DNA of 64,000 bases from Flavobacteriaceae bacterium MAR_2010_72 (GCA_003550275.1 QXCW01000002.1:930001-994000); one strand, 5' to 3'; counted from the first letter of the stretch, positions 7,921 through 20,500 are shown. Numbers and translations are program-made. Notes: generated by a model not told the origin, from the sequence alone.

Positions 7921-10900
7921 ATGAAACAAATTGAGCCCTATAAACCCAAGCATAAAGTACGAATCGTTACAGCAGCTTCCTTATTTGATGGTCATGATGC
8001 GGCCATTAATATCATGCGTCGTATTATCCAAGCGACTGGTGTTGAGGTGATCCACCTAGGACATGACCGAAGCGTTGAAGAGGTGGTAAACACCGCCATT
8101 CAAGAAGATGCTAATGCCATTGCTCTAACGTCGTATCAAGGCGGGCATAATGAGTATTTTAAATACATGTATGATTTGCTGAAGGAAAAGGGCGCAAGTC
8201 ATATTAAAATTTTTGGCGGCGGCGGCGGCGTTATTCTTCCTGAAGAGATCAAAGATTTAATGGATTATGGCATCACGCGTATTTATTCGCCTGATGATGG
8301 ACGCGCTATGGGATTACAGGGCATGATTAATGATTTGGTAAAACAATCTGACTTTGCTATTGGCGATCAATTGAACGGCGAGGTTAATGCACTTTCAACT
8401 AAAAATCCAAGTTCAATTGCCCGTATCATATCTTCAGCCGAAAACTTTCCTGAAGTTGCAAAGGATGCTCTTAAAACCATTCATAACGAAAATAAAACTT
8501 CCAATACACCTGTTTTAGGAATTACAGGAACCGGCGGTGCTGGAAAGTCGTCATTGGTTGATGAGTTGGTACGCCGGTTTCTGATTGATTTTCCTGAAAA
8601 AACGGTTGGAATCATTTCTGTTGACCCTTCAAAACGGAAAACAGGAGGCGCCCTATTGGGTGACCGTATCCGTATGAATGCTATTAACAATCCACGGGTG
8701 TATATGCGAAGCTTGGCTACGCGACAGTCTAATTTGGCACTTTCGAAATATGTGAACGAGGCTGTTGAGGTTCTCAAAGCGGCAAGGTATGATTTAATTA
8801 TTCTTGAAACATCGGGTATTGGGCAATCTGATACCGAAATTATAGAACATTCGGATGTGTCGCTTTATGTTATGACACCCGAATTTGGGGCTGCCACCCA
8901 ATTGGAAAAAATTGACATGCTCGATTTTGCCGATTTGGTAGCGATCAACAAATTTGATAAGCGAGGCTCTTTGGACGCGCTTCGGGATGTTAAAAAGCAG
9001 TACATGCGTAACAATAACCTTTGGGATACTCCTCAAGAGCAGTTACCTGTTTTTGGCACGATTGCTTCACAATTTAACGATCCAGGAATGAATACGCTGT
9101 ATAAGGCGGTTATGGATAAACTCATTGAAAAAACAGATTCTGATCTAAACTCTAATTTCGAGATTACAGATGAAATGAGCGAGAAGATCTTTGTTATTCC
9201 ACCTTCACGAACACGTTACTTATCAGAAATTGCTGAAACTAATCGTGCTTATGATAAAACCGTAGATGAACAGGTTGAAGTAGCTCAAAAATTGTATGGT
9301 ATTTATAAAACGATATGTTCAGTGGCAAATGTCTCTTCGAGCGCAGTCGAGACGTCTTTTATTGAAAAATCAGGATTAAATGATGATGAGATCCGGAAAC
9401 AAGTTCAGGATGATACTATACAATTTGTAAAGCTGCTCTTGGCCGAATTTGATCGCGTAAAACTCAATCTCGATCCGCACCATTGGGAGACTATTGTTGG
9501 TTGGAACGAAAAGGTTAATCGCTACAAAGATCCGATATATTCCTTTAAAGTTAGAGGAAAGGAAATCAAAATACAAACGCATACAGCATCCTTGTCCCAC
9601 ACCCAAATACCAAAAGTGGCCTTACCTAAATATCAGGCTTGGGGCGATATATTAAGATGGTGCTTACAGGAAAATGTGCCAGGCGAATTTCCATTTGCTT
9701 CGGGGTTGTACCCCTTCAAACGCACTGGTGAAGATCCTGCACGCATGTTTGCTGGTGAAGGTGGCCCAGAACGTACCAATAAACGATTTCATTATGTGAG
9801 TCAAGGAATTCCTGCTAAACGACTTTCCACCGCATTTGATAGCGTTACACTTTACGGTAATGATCCTGACCACCGTCCGGATATTTACGGTAAGATTGGT
9901 AATGCCGGGGTGTCTATTTGTTGTTTGGATGATGCCAAAAAACTCTACTCTGGGTTTAATTTGGCTCATGAAATGACCTCGGTAAGTATGACCATTAATG
10001 GTCCAGCGCCGATGTTGTTGGGATTTTTTATGAATGCGGCCATCGACCAACAATGTGAGCTGTATATTAAGGAAAATGGCCTTGAAAAGGAAGTAGAAGC
10101 GAAAATTGTAAGGCTTTATAAAGAAAAAGGCGTAGAACGTCCTAAATATAACGGCAAACTCCCCGAAGGGAATGATGGGTTGGGTCTGATGCTTTTAGGC
10201 GTGACAGGCGACCAAGTTTTACCTCGAGACATTTACGAAGCGATTAAAACTAAAACCATTGCACAGGTTCGTGGCACTGTTCAGGCTGATATTTTAAAAG
10301 AAGATCAAGCGCAAAATACCTGTATTTTTTCAACTGAATTTGCCTTGCGTTTAATGGGCGATGTTCAGGAGTATTTTATACAGAACAAAGTGCGTAATTT
10401 CTATTCGGTATCCATATCTGGTTATCACATTGCCGAAGCGGGCGCGAATCCGATTTCACAATTGGCATTTACGCTTTCTAACGGGTTTACTTATGTGGAG
10501 TATTATTTAAGTCGAGGGATGGACATCAATAAATTTGGTCCTAATCTTTCGTTTTTCTTCTCCAACGGTATTGACCCCGAGTACGCCGTTATAGGGCGCG
10601 TAGCTCGTAAAATATGGGCAAAGGCCATGAAGCATAAATACGGTGCCAATGAGAGGGCACAAATGCTCAAGTATCATATTCAAACATCTGGACGTAGTTT
10701 GCATGCTCAGGAGATCGATTTTAATGATATCCGTACCACTTTGCAGGCTTTGTATGCCATTTATGACAACTGCAACTCGTTGCATACCAACGCCTATGAC
10801 GAGGCTATTACCACACCAACCGAAGAATCGGTTCGACGCGCCATGGCTATTCAGTTAATCATTAATAAAGAATTGGGGTTAGCCAAAAACGAAAACCCAA

Positions 10901-11370
10901 TTCAAGGCTCGTTTATCATTGAGGAGCTTACCAATCTAGTTGAAGAAGCTGTGTTGATGGAATTTGATCGTATTACCGAACGTGGTGGCGTGCTTGGTGC
11001 TATGGAAACCATGTACCAGCGTTCTAAAATTCAGGAGGAAAGCTTGTATTATGAAACCTTAAAACATAACGGAGAATTTCCAATTATTGGTGTGAATACC
11101 TTTTTAAGCTCAAAAGGATCACCAACGGTGTTACCCGCTGAAGTGATACGTGCCACCGAAGAGGAGAAACAGTTTCAGATCGAAACTTTAAATAATCTTC
11201 ACAAGGCTTATGAAGACAAGATTGATAAAACCTTAAAAGCGGTTCAAACCGCAGCTATTCATAACGACAATATTTTTGAAGTATTGATGGAGGCCACCAA
11301 AGTGTGTTCTTTGGGTCAAATTACCAAGGCTTTATTTGAGGTTGGCGGGCAGTACAGGCGCAATATGTAA
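7921..11370 (+). CDS. icmF: Fused isobutyryl-CoA mutase (B12 domain + G-protein chaperone + mutase)
   Basis: IcmF interconverts isobutyryl-CoA and butyryl-CoA (and sometimes related acyl-CoAs) with adenosylcobalamin. All three modules lie on one chain of 1149 residues. The B12-binding domain (about 1-140) has the base-off DGHD motif at 23-26 and FGGGGGVI. A MeaB-like GTPase (about 195-420) has Walker [10 protein letters not shown] near 203 and AINKFDKRG. The large mutase barrel (about 510-1149) contains [23 protein letters not shown] and [13 protein letters not shown]. The ATG at 7921 is preferred to the TTG directly before it. Odd: residues about 471-500, between GTPase and mutase, are encoded by a palindromic intergenic-type repeat (see 9331-9413). 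Confidence 0.95.
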   Translation: MKQIEPYKPKHKVRIVTAASLFDGHDAAINIMRRIIQATGVEVIHLGHDRSVEEVVNTAIQEDANAIALTSYQGGHNEYFKYMYDLLKEKGASHIKIFGGGGGVILPEEIKDLMDYGITRIYSPDDGRAMGLQGMINDLVKQSDFAIGDQLNGEVNALSTKNPSSIARIISSAENFPEVAKDALKTIHNENKTSNTPVLGITGTGGAGKSSLVDELVRRFLIDFPEKTVGIISVDPSKRKTGGALLGDRIRMNAINNPRVYMRSLATRQSNLALSKYVNEAVEVLKAARYDLIILETSGIGQSDTEIIEHSDVSLYVMTPEFGAATQLEKIDMLDFADLVAINKFDKRGSLDALRDVKKQYMRNNNLWDTPQEQLPVFGTIASQFNDPGMNTLYKAVMDKLIEKTDSDLNSNFEITDEMSEKIFVIPPSRTRYLSEIAETNRAYDKTVDEQVEVAQKLYGIYKTICSVANVSSSAVETSFIEKSGLNDDEIRKQVQDDTIQFVKLLLAEFDRVKLNLDPHHWETIVGWNEKVNRYKDPIYSFKVRGKEIKIQTHTASLSHTQIPKVALPKYQAWGDILRWCLQENVPGEFPFASGLYPFKRTGEDPARMFAGEGGPERTNKRFHYVSQGIPAKRLSTAFDSVTLYGNDPDHRPDIYGKIGNAGVSICCLDDAKKLYSGFNLAHEMTSVSMTINGPAPMLLGFFMNAAIDQQCELYIKENGLEKEVEAKIVRLYKEKGVERPKYNGKLPEGNDGLGLMLLGVTGDQVLPRDIYEAIKTKTIAQVRGTVQADILKEDQAQNTCIFSTEFALRLMGDVQEYFIQNKVRNFYSVSISGYHIAEAGANPISQLAFTLSNGFTYVEYYLSRGMDINKFGPNLSFFFSNGIDPEYAVIGRVARKIWAKAMKHKYGANERAQMLKYHIQTSGRSLHAQEIDFNDIRTTLQALYAIYDNCNSLHTNAYDEAITTPTEESVRRAMAIQLIINKELGLAKNENPIQGSFIIEELTNLVEEAVLMEFDRITERGGVLGAMETMYQRSKIQEESLYYETLKHNGEFPIIGVNTFLSSKGSPTVLPAEVIRATEEEKQFQIETLNNLHKAYEDKIDKTLKAVQTAAIHNDNIFEVLMEATKVCSLGQITKALFEVGGQYRRNM
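9331..9413 (+). repeat. Intergenic-type palindromic repeat inserted in frame in icmF
   Basis: GTCTCTTCGAGCGCAGTCGA at 9331 carries the same TTCGAGCGCAGTCGAGA core as the non-coding repeat at 41733-41749. It is followed by GAGATCCGGAAACAAGTTCAGGATGAT (in two blocks, 9388-9414), a sequence type I know from intergenic repeats in other flavobacteria. The reading frame stays open across it and adds about 28 residues ([15 protein letters not shown] then [13 protein letters not shown]). The exact borders cannot be set without an alignment. Confidence 0.65.
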
Positions 11371-11415
11371 GCAGAGAACCGATTTTTGTTTTTCACAAAA
11401 AACGTGTGAGTCGCT

Positions 11416-11437
11416 TATCCCGCCAAAAGGCGGGATA
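11416..11437 (+). terminator. Hairpin downstream of icmF
   Basis: A perfect 9-bp stem, TATCCCGCC / GGCGGGATA, with an AAAA loop, 46 bases after the icmF stop. The following T-run is short (TTATTTTG), so termination strength is uncertain. Confidence 0.65.
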
Positions 11438-11580
11438 TTATTTTGACGTTCCATTTTTTTTACAAACTGCTTTTTACTGTTTTTGACGGATTTTCGCTGT
11501 TTTTGCCACTTTTTGCCACTTTTTGTTGTTTTTACCACATTCTGCTGTTTTTGTTGGTTTTTGTTGAAATGCCTCTAGCA

Positions 11581-11624
11581 TACACTATCCATACACTATC
11601 CATACATTAGCTATACACTATCGG
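11581..11624 (+). repeat. 11-bp tandem repeat, about four units
   Basis: Units TACACTATCCA, TACACTATCCA, TACATTAGCTA and TACACTATCGG follow each other without gaps; a partial fifth starts TACATCATG. The period is close to one helical turn. It lies about 110 bases before the start of the TolB/TPR gene at 11733. Confidence 0.8.
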
Positions 11625-11732
11625 TACATCATGTTCCGTCCTGTCCCGTCCTAAAATAGTTGTAAAGTTCATTAATAATGGTGATACTTTATATTGCTAA
11701 TTTTCTTACATTTAGCAGAGGTAATCCAGGGT

Positions 11733-13508
11733 ATGATTTTTAAAAATTTTTATGACGAGCTCAAGCGCCGTAATGTGATTAAAGCTTGTTTGGCCTATTT
11801 GGTGACGTCTTGGATTATCATTCAGGTCATTTCCAGTGTTCTGCCCATAATTGCTGCTCCAGCCTATGTAAGTAAGCTCATATTGATTATTTTGGCTATT
11901 GGTTTTCCGTTCTGGTTTATATTTTCATGGGTTTACGAGATTACGCCCGATGGCATCAAACGTACGGTTAGCATCAAACCTGAAGAGTCCATAGCGCCAG
12001 AGACCAGTAACCGCTTAAATAAAATAATCATTGCTGGCCTTGTTATTGCCATAGCCCTTTTGGTTTACAATATGTTTAAAAGCCCTTCGGCAAGCCCTAT
12101 GGAAACGGAAGCAATGACCGAATTACCCGTTGAGGTCGATAAGTCGATTGCCGTATTGGCCTTTGCGGACATGAGTCCCGAGAAGGACCAGGAATATTTT
12201 AGCGACGGCATCAGTGAAGAGATCTTGAACCTACTCGCCAAAATACCCGACCTAAAAGTGATCAGCCGTACCTCGTCGTTTTCTTACAAAGGCAAGGAAC
12301 AGAACATCAAAAAAATAGGCGAGGAGCTTCAAGTTGGGCATGTTTTGGAAGGCAGCATCCGTAAATCGGGGAATACCTTTCGTATCACGACGCAACTTAT
12401 TAATATAACCAGTGGTGCCCATATTTGGAGTGAGACCTACGACCGCGACATGACCGACATTTTTAAAATACAGGATGAAATTGCCGCTGCTGTCACAACA
12501 CAATTAAAACTAACCATACTGGGAAAAAAGTTTGAAACCAAGACAGTTAATACTGATGCATTTAATTTGTATTTACAGGCCAAACAATTAAGGGAACAAG
12601 TTTCTTCGGAAAGTACTAAAAATGCTTTGAAACTAATCAAGGAATCCATTGCAATTGATAGTATTTATGCGCCAGCATGGGCCTTGTTGAGCAATATTAT
12701 TTATGATGCTGCTTTCAGACGTGGAATAATTTCATATAACGAAGGTTTAATAGAAGGTAAGATAGCTGCTAAAAAAGCTGTATCTCTTGATCCAAATTAT
12801 GCCTATGGGTATATTCAACTGGCTAATTTTGAAAGTTTTTCATGGAATTTTGAAGTTAAAAATGAATTATTGGAAAAAGCAATGCTTTTGGATCCCCATA
12901 ACCCTGAAGTAATAAATGCGAAATCTAGCAGTGCTTCAAATTTTGGAAAAAAGGATTTAGCTATAGAGTTGCAATTGAAAACCTTGGAATTGGATCCTTT
13001 AAATACTTTGCACTATTTTAATTTAGGTTTGTTTTATTGGATGAATAAAAACTATACCAAGGCTGAAGCCAGTTTAAATAAATACTTATTAATATCTCCA
13101 AATTCTGGTTTTGGAAATAATATTATGGGGCAAGTTCAAATAAGTATGGGGCGTCCTGAAGTGGCAATTTCATATCTTGAAAAAGATACCGATCCATTCT
13201 GGAACTTATATAGAAAGACCATGGCCATTTATGGTATGGGTAAACAAGAAGAAGCTAATACTTTATTAAAGCAATTGGTAACCGATTGGGGCCATGACTC
13301 CTGGCCCAATATAGCACATGTGTATGCTTATAGAGGAGAGAAAGATAATGCTTTTAAGTGGTTGGAACTGGCCAATAGCAATAAAGATGCATCATTACTG
13401 GAAATTTTAAATTACCCAGAAATGGAAAACTTGTGGGGCGACCCACGCTGGAATACATTTATAAATAAATTGGGTTTACCAAAAGATCATGGGTTTCATT
13501 TGGACTGA
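11733..13508 (+). CDS. TolB-like/TPR membrane protein, copy A
   Basis: A 591-residue protein. The N-terminal DELKRRNVIKACLAYLV segment and two membrane helices (about 18-45 and 48-70) are followed by a third near 95-115. Then comes a TolB/FlgO-like domain with SIAVLAFADMSPEKDQEYF, DGISEEILNLLAKI and ISRTSSFSYKG, and a C-terminal set of TPR-like helices (about 270-580). This architecture is common next to adenylate-cyclase-type regulators, but no catalytic domain is present; a scaffold or sensor role is inference. The ATG at 11733 starts the conserved MIFKNFYDELKRRNV; the longer frame adds 13 unconserved residues. It is the first of three tandem relatives. Confidence 0.85.
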   Translation: MIFKNFYDELKRRNVIKACLAYLVTSWIIIQVISSVLPIIAAPAYVSKLILIILAIGFPFWFIFSWVYEITPDGIKRTVSIKPEESIAPETSNRLNKIIIAGLVIAIALLVYNMFKSPSASPMETEAMTELPVEVDKSIAVLAFADMSPEKDQEYFSDGISEEILNLLAKIPDLKVISRTSSFSYKGKEQNIKKIGEELQVGHVLEGSIRKSGNTFRITTQLINITSGAHIWSETYDRDMTDIFKIQDEIAAAVTTQLKLTILGKKFETKTVNTDAFNLYLQAKQLREQVSSESTKNALKLIKESIAIDSIYAPAWALLSNIIYDAAFRRGIISYNEGLIEGKIAAKKAVSLDPNYAYGYIQLANFESFSWNFEVKNELLEKAMLLDPHNPEVINAKSSSASNFGKKDLAIELQLKTLELDPLNTLHYFNLGLFYWMNKNYTKAEASLNKYLLISPNSGFGNNIMGQVQISMGRPEVAISYLEKDTDPFWNLYRKTMAIYGMGKQEEANTLLKQLVTDWGHDSWPNIAHVYAYRGEKDNAFKWLELANSNKDASLLEILNYPEMENLWGDPRWNTFINKLGLPKDHGFHLD

Positions 13509-13679
13509 TCTTAAAGCCTCAAGTTAAGTGCCATCTGCGCAGTTAAATTTTTGCAAAGTCAAGCTATCCCGCAATCTAATTTATTTAGTGTAGCAATTAA
13601 TAATCAGTGAAATACCTCTTGATCAAACTATTTTAGTAAATTTAGGGAGCTTATAACCATATGAACCTAAAAAACTATT
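13509..13679 (+). repeat. Duplicated intergenic region plus first 19 nt of a TolB/TPR gene
   Basis: The 152 bases after copy A's stop match the 152 bases between fragment B and copy C (28422-28573) with roughly eight differences by eye, and the distance from stop to ATG is the same. The match continues through ATGAACCTAAAAAACTATT (13661-13679) and then ends abruptly; the frame meets TGA at once. This marks the left edge of a disrupted gene, copy B. Confidence 0.85.
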
Positions 13680-13840
13680 GATGTCAATATAACACGATCA
13701 AGATTAATCATTTCGCATTTCTATATTAGAAATTTCCAAATCCCTTTTTTCTAAATATAGTTTGACTCTAATGAAATTGGTCTCTTTGAATACATAAAAC
13801 GCAAATTTTATTCATCATTAGTGTATTTTAGGAAAAAATG

Positions 13841-13870
13841 AAAGGTTGTATGATATTTCATACAACCTTT
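13841..13870. terminator. Strong bidirectional terminator
   Basis: A perfect 13-bp stem (AAAGGTTGTATGA / TCATACAACCTTT) with a four-base loop, with A and T runs on either side. On the minus strand it follows the T9SS fragment ending at 13894. Confidence 0.8.
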
Positions 13871-13893
13871 TATAGTTAAATATTTAATTGCTA

Positions 13894-14406
13894 TTAATTT
13901 TTCCTTGAAACAATAACAGGAATTGACTTGATTGACTTGTTATTTTCCAATCTTATATAATACAACCCGTCATCAATACTTGAAGGAAGGTCGATCGACA
14001 AATCCTTATTAGGATTAAATTGTTTCTTAACATTCATAATTTGACGGCCGGATATATCATATATGACAATGTCGGCGAATTCGCTACTATATCCTTCGAG
14101 TTTAACATTGAAATTAGTTTGAACAGGATTTGGATAGATACTCATTGAAATTTCTTCCATAAACAGTGTGCTATCCCTGTTCAATCCTTGTTGGACATTA
14201 ATATCCAAGAACGTACCATCAGTAAAGAAAACCCGTATGACATAGCCATATTTCTGAACTTTTTTCTGAAAGTCAAATCGTAAAATAGCCTCTCCAGATA
14301 AGAGTGTTCCACCAATCCAACTCGAAAGACTCGAATCTAGTAAAGCATCACTTGGTGTATCATGTAATTGCCTGATGGTATCTAATATAAAACATTTGAG
14401 GTGTAC
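13894..14406 (-). pseudogene. 5'-truncated T9SS cargo protein (C-terminal sorting domain remnant)
   Basis: The frame is open from 14406, just after an in-frame stop at 14407-14409, to the stop at 13894, but it has no ATG or GTG near its beginning; the first usable start is a TTG at 14208. The upstream part reads as the interior of a secreted protein (SSWIGGTLLSGEAILRFDF, then VIRVFFTDGTFLDI). The last 80 residues form a type A T9SS sorting domain: ISMSIYPNPVQTNFNVKL, DIVIYDISGRQIM, DGLYYIRLENN and a basic tail SRKN. I take it as the 3' remnant of a larger exported protein. A shorter live gene from TTG 14208 is possible but would lack a signal peptide. Confidence 0.7.
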
Positions 14407-14435
14407 TTATAAGGTTGAGTATCAGCTATAAAAAG

Positions 14436-14463
14436 AAGCAGGCATGCCTAAACATACCTGCTT
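14436..14463 (-). terminator. Terminator of the giant repeat-protein gene
   Basis: AAGCAGGCATG (14436-14446) pairs with CATACCTGCTT (14453-14463) with one G-T type pair. On the minus strand it is followed by a T-run, and it lies about 100 bases after the stop at 14562. Confidence 0.7.
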
Positions 14464-14561
14464 TCATAATTACTCACTTATCCTTCAGAATTATCTCCAA
14501 GAGAATCATTGTTTATCTGACTCTAATTATAACTATTAAGGGTCATAATTTAAATAGCTAT

Positions 14562-17500
14562 CTATTTGCCATTTCTAATTACCTTCTTAACAAATTGCTC
14601 TCTGTTAGTACCAATTTTAACAAAGTATAACTGATTATCGTGTCTTGAAAAATCTAATTTTAGCTTCTCATTACTACCACTTCTATAATTATGTTTCTTT
14701 TTAGTTTTTACCAAAGCGCCTTTGATGTCGAAGACTTCAATAGTAACATCTGTATCATATTCAAAACTGTACTCAATAGTTAATTCATCCCTAAATGGTA
14801 CAGGGTAAGCTTTAAAATTAGATTGGCTCGATTCTTTAGAAGTATTTTTTCCTGACCTACAACTCACGCTATTCTTTCTAGGAGAATAGCTACCACCATC
14901 ATCTACAGCTTCATAACAATCTTCACAAAGATGTTCGCTGATTAAAGCATGAGCAATTACGTACACTCCATTATCTAAACTACTTACATCTAATGGGCCA
15001 ACGGTATAAGATGACACATGATCTAATGTGCTAATCTTATATGGATACTGTCCTGGCGCTACAGTTGTTGATCTCTTTTTAGTTGGATATGGCTCACAAC
15101 CAACATATACGTGTATTTGTCTAATACCATAATATGTATCAACATTATAGGTAATTGTAACCTCTCCACCAGTGTAATTTACTAAAACAGTACCTATTAA
15201 TTTTCCTTTATCTAAATCACAAAGTGCAGCACCAATATACAAGGGTAATGTATAAGACCCTTCTGTTGCAAAGTAATTCGTCCAACCCCAACGTTCAAAT
15301 CCATCATCTAAAAAGCACGTAGCATCTGTTGTAGATCTAGCAAATCCTGTCTGGTTTGGAATTGCCGTTACCGTATCATCATCCGTATCGCTCACTGGAG
15401 CATCGCCCAGGCCATCACCATCATTATCTGCTGATCCTGATCCTGTCGCTGTATTGGTAAAGCTATCACTATCACTATCATTCTGGGTGATTGTATGTGT
15501 TGCATTGTAAGTCCAAGTTTCTCCAACATCCAATACACCATCGTTATCCGTATCACCACTGGCATAAGTTGGGCCTGTAGTTGCATCTGGATCACTTACC
15601 ACTGGGTCGTAAACCGTCGTATTTCCTGTGTTAGCCAAGGTAATCGTATAATGTATTATATCGCCATACCCATATCTATCTTCTGTAGATGTCTTGCTTA
15701 CTACGACCGCATTGGTCTGTATCGCATCCACTGTCTCACTTTCATCGCTCTCAACGGCTGCATCGCCTACGCCATCGCCATCATTATCTGCTAGTGCGTC
15801 ACCTTCTGCGGTGTTGGTATAGAACCCACGATCAATGTCTAGTTGTGTCACGGTATGCTGGGCTGTATAAGTCCAGATCTCGCCTACGTTAAGTACATCA
15901 TCATCATTACCTACCTGGTCAGTTCCACGTATTGGATCTGCATCCGCGGTGGCGTCAACCATCGTTGGATCGTAAACGGTCGTGTTACCGTCATTCTCTA
16001 ATGTAATGGTATAGTCAAGTACAGTTCCCACTGCTGCATAAGCAGTCTCGGAGGTCGACTTAATGGTGGTGATGCTGTTGTTTTGTGTCGCATTCACTGT
16101 TTCACTTTCATCACTCTCCACGGCTGCATCGCCCAGGCCATCGCCATCATTATCTGCTAGTGCGTCACCTTCTGCGGTGTTGGTATAGAACCCACGATCA
16201 ATGTCTAGTTGTGTCACGGTATGCTGGGCTGTATAAGTCCAGATCTCGCCTACGTTAAGTACATCATCATCATTACCTACCTGGTCAGTTCCACGTATTG
16301 GATCTGCATCCGCGGTGGCGTCAACCATCGTTGGATCGTAAACGGTCGTGTTACCGTCATTCTCTAATGTAATGGTATAGTCAAGTACAGTTCCCACTGC
16401 TGCATAAGCAGTCTCGGAGGTCGACTTAATGGTGGTGATGCTGTTGTTTTGTGTCGCATTCACTGTTTCACTTTCATCACTCTCCACGGCTGCATCGCCC
16501 AGGCCATCGCCATCATTATCTGCTAGTGCGTCACCTTCTGCGGTGTTGGTATAGAACCCACGATCAATGTCTAGTTGTGTCACGGTATGCTGGGCTGTAT
16601 AAGTCCAGATCTCGCCTACGTTAAGTACATCATCATCATTACCTACCTGGTCAGTTCCACGTATTGGATCTGCATCCGCGGTGGCGTCAACCATCGTTGG
16701 ATCGTAAACGGTCGTGTTACCGTCATTCTCTAATGTAATGGTATAGTCAAGTACAGTTCCCACTGCTGCATAAGCAGTCTCGGAGGTCGACTTAATGGTG
16801 GTGATGCTGTTGTTTTGTGTCGCATTCACTGTTTCACTTTCATCACTCTCCACGGCTGCATCGCCCAGGCCATCGCCATCATTATCTGCTAGTGCGTCAC
16901 CTTCTGCGGTGTTGGTATAGAACCCACGATCAATGTCTAGTTGTGTCACGGTATGCTGGGCTGTATAAGTCCAGATCTCGCCTACGTTAAGTACATCATC
17001 ATCATTACCTACCTGGTCAGTTCCACGTATTGGATCTGCATCCGCGGTGGCGTCAACCATCGTTGGATCGTAAACGGTCGTGTTACCGTCATTCTCTAAT
17101 GTAATGGTATAGTCAAGTACAGTTCCCACTGCTGCATAAGCAGTCTCGGAGGTCGACTTAATGGTGGTGATGCTGTTGTTTTGTGTCGCATTCACTGTTT
17201 CACTTTCATCACTCTCCACGGCTGCATCGCCCAGGCCATCGCCATCATTATCTGCTAGTGCGTCACCTTCTGCGGTGTTGGTATAGAACCCACGATCAAT
17301 GTCTAGTTGTGTCACGGTATGCTGGGCTGTATAAGTCCAGATCTCGCCTACGTTAAGTACATCATCATCATTACCTACCTGGTCAGTTCCACGTATTGGA
17401 TCTGCATCCGCGGTGGCGTCAACCATCGTTGGATCGTAAACGGTCGTGTTACCGTCATTCTCTAATGTAATGGTATAGTCAAGTACAGTTCCCACTGCTG

Positions 17501-20500
17501 CATAAGCAGTCTCGGAGGTCGACTTAATGGTGGTGATGCTGTTGTTTTGTGTCGCATTCACTGTTTCACTTTCATCACTCTCCACGGCTGCATCGCCCAG
17601 GCCATCGCCATCATTATCTGCTAGTGCGTCACCTTCTGCGGTGTTGGTATAGAACCCACGATCAATGTCTAGTTGTGTCACGGTATGCTGGGCTGTATAA
17701 GTCCAGATCTCGCCTACGTTAAGTACATCATCATCATTACCTACCTGGTCAGTTCCACGTATTGGATCTGCATCCGCGGTGGTGTCAACCATCGTTGGTG
17801 TGTAAACGGTCGTGTTACCGTCATTCTCTAATGTAATGGTATAGTCAAGTACGGTTCCCACTGCTGCATAAGCAGTCTCGGAGGTCGACTTAATGGTGGT
17901 GATGCTGTTGTTTTGTGTCGCATTCACTGTTTCACTTTCATCACTCTCCACGGCTGCATCGCCCAGGCCATCGCCATCATTATCTGCTAGTGCGTCACCT
18001 TCTGCGGTGTTGGTATAGAACCCACGATCAATGTCTAGTTGTGTCACGGTATGCTGGGCTGTATAAGTCCAGATCTCGCCTACGTTAAGTACATCATCAT
18101 CATTACCTACCTGGTCAGTTCCACGTATTGGATCTGCATCCGCGGTGGCGTCAACCATCGTTGGATCGTAAACGGTCGTGTTACCGTCATTCTCTAATGT
18201 AATGGTATAGTCAAGTACAGTTCCCACTGCTGCATAAGCAGTCTCGGAGGTCGACTTAATGGTGGTGATGCTGTTGTTTTGTGTCGCATTCACTGTTTCA
18301 CTTTCATCACTCTCCACGGCTGCATCGCCCAGGCCATCGCCATCATTATCTGCTAGAGCGTCACCTTCTGCGGTGTTGGTATAGAACCCACGATCAATGT
18401 CTAGTTGTGTCACGGTATGCTGGGCCGTATAGGTCCAGATCTCGCCTACGTTAAGTACATCATCATCATTACCTACCTGGTCAGTTCCACGTATTGGATC
18501 TGCATCCGCGGTGGCGTCAACCATCGTTGGATCGTAAACGGTCGTGTTACCGTCATTCTCTAATGTAATGGTATAGTCAAGTACAGTTCCCACTGCTGCA
18601 TAAGCAGTCTCGGAGGTCGACTTAATGGTGGTGATGCTGTTGTTTTGTGTCGCATTCACTGTTTCACTTTCATCACTCTCCACGGCTGCATCGCCCAGGC
18701 CATCGCCATCATTATCTGCTAGAGCGTCACCTTCTGCGGTGTTGGTATAGAACCCACGATCAATGTCTAGTTGTGTCACGGTATGCTGGGCCGTATAGGT
18801 CCAGATCTCGCCTACGTTAAGTACATCATCATCATTACCTACCTGGTCAGTTCCACGTATTGGATCTGCATCCGCGGTGGCGTCAACCATCGTTGGATCG
18901 TAAACGGTCGTGTTACCGTCATTCTCTAATGTAATGGTATAGTCAAGTACAGTTCCCACTGCTGCATAAGCAGTCTCGGAGGTCGACTTAATGGTGGTGA
19001 TGCTGTTGTTTTGTGTCGCATTCACTGTTTCACTTTCATCACTCTCCACGGCTGCATCGCCCAGGCCATCGCCATCATTATCTGCTAGTGCGTCACCTTC
19101 TGCGGTGTTGGTATAGAACCCACGATCAATGTCTAGTTGTGTCACGGTATGCTGGGCTGTATAAGTCCAGATCTCGCCTACGTTAAGTACATCATCATCA
19201 TTACCTACCTGGTCAGTTCCACGTATTGGATCTGCATCCGCGGTGGCGTCAACCATCGTTGGATCGTAAACGGTCGTGTTACCGTCATTCTCTAATGTAA
19301 TGGTATAGTCAAGTACAGTTCCCACTGCTGCATAAGCAGTCTCGGAGGTCGACTTAATGGTGGTGATGCTGTTGTTTTGTGTCGCATTCACTGTTACCTT
19401 ATCACTGTCATCTTCAACTATATTGTTATTCGTGTCCTCTCCTGCTGCATTGGCTATATTGTCTACTAAACCACCATCAAGATCTGCTTGTGTCACGGTA
19501 TGCACCGCACTGTAAGTCCAAGTCTCACCAACCTGTAATATGTTGTCACCATCATCGCCGCTTACATAACTAATGCTGCCTGCATCTGCATTGGCATCCG
19601 TTATAGCGACATTGTCTATCGTTACGTTTCCGGTGTTCTTAACTGTAATGGTATAATTGATTTCATCATCCACTGCAACATAAGTCGTCTCTGTCGCTGA
19701 CTTGGTTGTGGTGAGCTCTGGCAATTGTACTGCCGGAACATCTTCGGTTCCTTCTGCGTCTGGCAATGTACCGCCTGCTGGAGTTCCCGTTGCTGTTGCC
19801 GTGTTGGCAAAATTGCCTGCATCAAGGTCCGCCTGGGTAATGGTATGTGCTGCTGCGTAGGTCCAGACTTCGCCCGGTTCCAATACCGCATCGTCATTTC
19901 CTATATTATCACCACCACGTACTGGAGCGGCATCCGCATTTGGGTCACTTACCGATACCGTGTTGATCGATACGTTTCCTGTGTTTTCTACTAATATGAC
20001 ATAGCTGATGATATCGTCTACAGCATCATAATTCGCTACATCTGCTGTCTTGGTCACCGTCCATGATGGACTTTGTACTGCCGGAACATCTTCGGTTCCT
20101 TCTGCGTCTGGCAATGTACCGCCTGCTGGAGTTCCCGTTGCTGTTGCCGTGTTGGCAAAATTGCCTGCATCAAGGTCCGCCTGGGTAATGGTATGTGCTG
20201 CTGCGTAGGTCCAGACTTCGCCCGGTTCCAATACCGCATCGTCATTTCCTATATTATCACCACCACGTACTGGAGCGGCATCCGCATTTGGGTCACTTAC
20301 CGATACCGTGTTGATCGATACGTTTCCTGTGTTTTCTACTAATATGACATAGCTGATGATATCGTCTACAGCATCATAATTCGCTACATCTGCTGTCTTG
20401 GTCACCGTCCATGATGGACTTTGTACTGCCGGAACATCTTCGGTTCCTTCTGCGTCTGGCAATGTACCGCCTGCTGGAGTTCCCGTTGCTGTTGCCGTGT

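Larger units (their letters stand above)
11371..11732. other. Non-coding gap with terminator hairpin, T-rich quasi-repeats and an 11-bp tandem array
   Basis: Three things are visible after icmF. First, a hairpin (11416-11437). Second, about 100 bases rich in GTTTTTGCC/CTTTTTG-like words (roughly 11459-11565), which give a lysine-rich open frame on the other strand that I do not believe. Third, about four 11-bp tandem units (11581-11624). No convincing protein gene. Confidence 0.6.

Noticed and set aside
11332-11538. Lysine-rich open frame on the minus strand
   Set aside because: It arises from the T-rich quasi-repeats after icmF and overlaps the icmF 3' end and its terminator.
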